7,951 bases of DNA from Halanaerobium sp. (GTDB lineage Bacteria > Bacillota > Halanaerobiia > Halanaerobiales > Halanaerobiaceae). The notes beneath the pieces were generated by a model. The model saw only the letters and a program-made list of their open reading frames with translations. It was not told where the DNA came from and searched no databases. Position numbers and translations under genes: made by a program. Below are positions 7,089 through 7,951 of this stretch, one piece after another. The stretch spans positions 1 through 7,951 of the forward strand of contig QBLP01000075.1 in the NCBI GenBank assembly GCA_003070825.1. The letters are read 5' to 3'. The stretch's first letter is position 1; each line of letters opens with the position of its first letter.

Positions 7089-7901
7089 TTATTCCCTCAC
7101 TTTGAGAGAATATACTTCTATATTAATTTCTTTAACATTAATCCCTGTATTATTTTCCAGATGTTCTTTTAAAGCTGCTTTAAATTCTTCAATAAATCTT
7201 CTGATTTTGATGCCATAGACAATTTCCAGGGATAAATTGATAAATAACTGGTTATTTGTTTCTTCAACTTTAACTTTTTTAAACTCGGTTATTTTAGAAA
7301 ATTTGTTAATCAAGTATTCAATTAGATCAACCAGAACCCGATTGCTAATACTTAAATTTCCGTAAAAGCTGAACCGCGGCCGAACAATACTTTTTTCATG
7401 TCTGACAGTCTGGTTGTCTTTTTTAAAAAAGAGTTCTAAAGAGTGAAGCAGATAACCGGAAAAATCCTGTTCAACTTCAATTGTCGGCACTGGAATTACA
7501 TGTTTTCCCTCATTGTTACGTACCGAAAGTGCTTTTTCTATTTCCTCAGCTGAAGAAATATCTTTAATATCTATATACTGGTCAATCCCACCAAGTTCAA
7601 GTCTTTCATTAATTCTTTCGACCATTCCGGTTGAAGTTCCGAGAATTAATATTTTATCTTCATTAAGTTTTTTTAGACATTTTTTAACTTCTTCTGTTTG
7701 TTTTTCATCAAAAAATAAAGCCCGTCTGATGGCTCCCATTTTACTTTCTTCTCTTTTTGCAGAGCTTCCCGCCATAATTTTACCGGCATAGATTAAAAGT
7801 CCATCATCAACTATCAATGGAATCTGATACTGATTTGCCAGCAAAACTGCCCGGTGACTTTTCCCTGTTCCGCTGGGTCCAACAAGAGCATATACTTTCA
7901 T
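7089..7901 (-). CDS. P-loop NTPase fused to an Asp23/Gls24-like domain
   Basis: Function unknown; 270 residues, cytoplasmic by appearance, with no signal peptide or membrane helix. The N-terminus has a clear Walker A, GPSGTGKS at 8-15, followed by a conserved-looking IVDDGLLIYAG at 30-40. A textbook Walker B is not obvious: VDD (31-33) or the strand ILILGTS (84-90) are candidates. A linker contains HVIPVPTIEV (134-143). The C-terminal 90 residues (about 179-266) follow the Asp23/Gls24 pattern: ISNRVLVDLIEYLINKF, then alternating strands LFINLSLEIVYG, an amphipathic helix, and TGINVKEINIEVYSL. Asp23-family proteins are linked to envelope or alkaline stress in Firmicutes. The ATG at 7901-7899 has AAGAAGGT about 11 nt upstream, a slightly long spacing. 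It is the first visible gene of the unit with the GH65 enzyme and transporter. A nucleotide-dependent sensor or regulatory role is inference only. Confidence 0.75.
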   Translation of the reverse strand: MKVYALVGPSGTGKSHRAVLLANQYQIPLIVDDGLLIYAGKIMAGSSAKREESKMGAIRRALFFDEKQTEEVKKCLKKLNEDKILILGTSTGMVERINERLELGGIDQYIDIKDISSAEEIEKALSVRNNEGKHVIPVPTIEVEQDFSGYLLHSLELFFKKDNQTVRHEKSIVRPRFSFYGNLSISNRVLVDLIEYLINKFSKITEFKKVKVEETNNQLFINLSLEIVYGIKIRRFIEEFKAALKEHLENNTGINVKEINIEVYSLKVRE

Positions 7902-7951
7902 ATTTTAAAATTACCTTCTTTCCTTAAAAAAATAAAATAATTGACCTCAGG

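Noticed and set aside
7027..7218. Plus-strand open frame of 63 codons across the gap between the P-loop/Asp23 and GH65 genes
   Set aside because: It is antisense to two supported genes and lacks a start site signal.
7417..7432. Perfect 16-bp palindrome TCTTTTTTAAAAAAGA
   Set aside because: It lies inside the coding region, encodes Phe-Phe-Lys-Lys, and is low-complexity A/T sequence, so it is most simply explained by codon use.
7513..7791. Plus-strand open frame of 92 codons inside the P-loop/Asp23 gene
   Set aside because: It is antisense to the gene, serine/leucine-rich as expected for the reverse of lysine/glutamate codons, with no ribosome binding site.
7941..7946. Plus-strand TTGACC resembling a -35 box at the right edge
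   Set aside because: Any matching -10 would lie beyond the window end, and no gene can be tied to it.

Overview
The window looks like chromosome of a low-GC, Gram-positive-type (Firmicutes) anaerobe. The evidence is its AT-rich base composition, strong GGAGG-type ribosome binding sites, two TTG start codons, an Asp23/Gls24-like domain and a YuiD-type divergent PAP2 protein. The gene style would fit Halanaerobiales, but that placement is an impression from protein flavour and was not tested. I see no mobile element, CRISPR array, tRNA or rRNA.

Layout, left to right. (1) Bases 1-984, minus strand: folC (folylpolyglutamate/dihydrofolate synthase), whose 3' end is cut off by the window edge. (2) Bases 985-1114: a divergent intergenic region with a good sigma-A-like promoter for folC. 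(3) Bases 1115-1546, plus strand: a small membrane protein of the YuiD/DUF212 divergent PAP2 family. (4) Bases 1547-1694: a convergent gap holding an apparently bidirectional terminator with a nested palindrome. (5) Bases 1695-3659, minus strand: full-length transketolase with a TTG start and its own promoter. (6) Bases 3784-3814: a 13-bp perfect hairpin that straddles the stop codon of the next transcription unit. (7) Bases 3806-7901, minus strand: a tight three-gene unit with 22-23 nt gaps. In transcription order it encodes a P-loop NTPase fused to an Asp23/Gls24-like domain, a GH65 disaccharide phosphorylase, and an EamA/DMT-type 10-helix transporter. The last 50 bases (7902-7951) lie upstream of this unit, and its promoter is not resolved within the window.

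How the genes fit together. GH65 phosphorylases split an alpha-glucoside with phosphate to give beta-glucose 1-phosphate, and transketolase works in the pentose phosphate pathway, so the middle of the window concerns sugar metabolism. FolC and the PAP2-like protein are unrelated housekeeping or unknown functions. The most unusual item is the operon that joins a GH65 enzyme to an uncharacterised P-loop/Asp23 fusion and a DMT transporter. The usual GH65 partner, beta-phosphoglucomutase, is not in the visible part of this unit. No clear new defence or mobile system is present.
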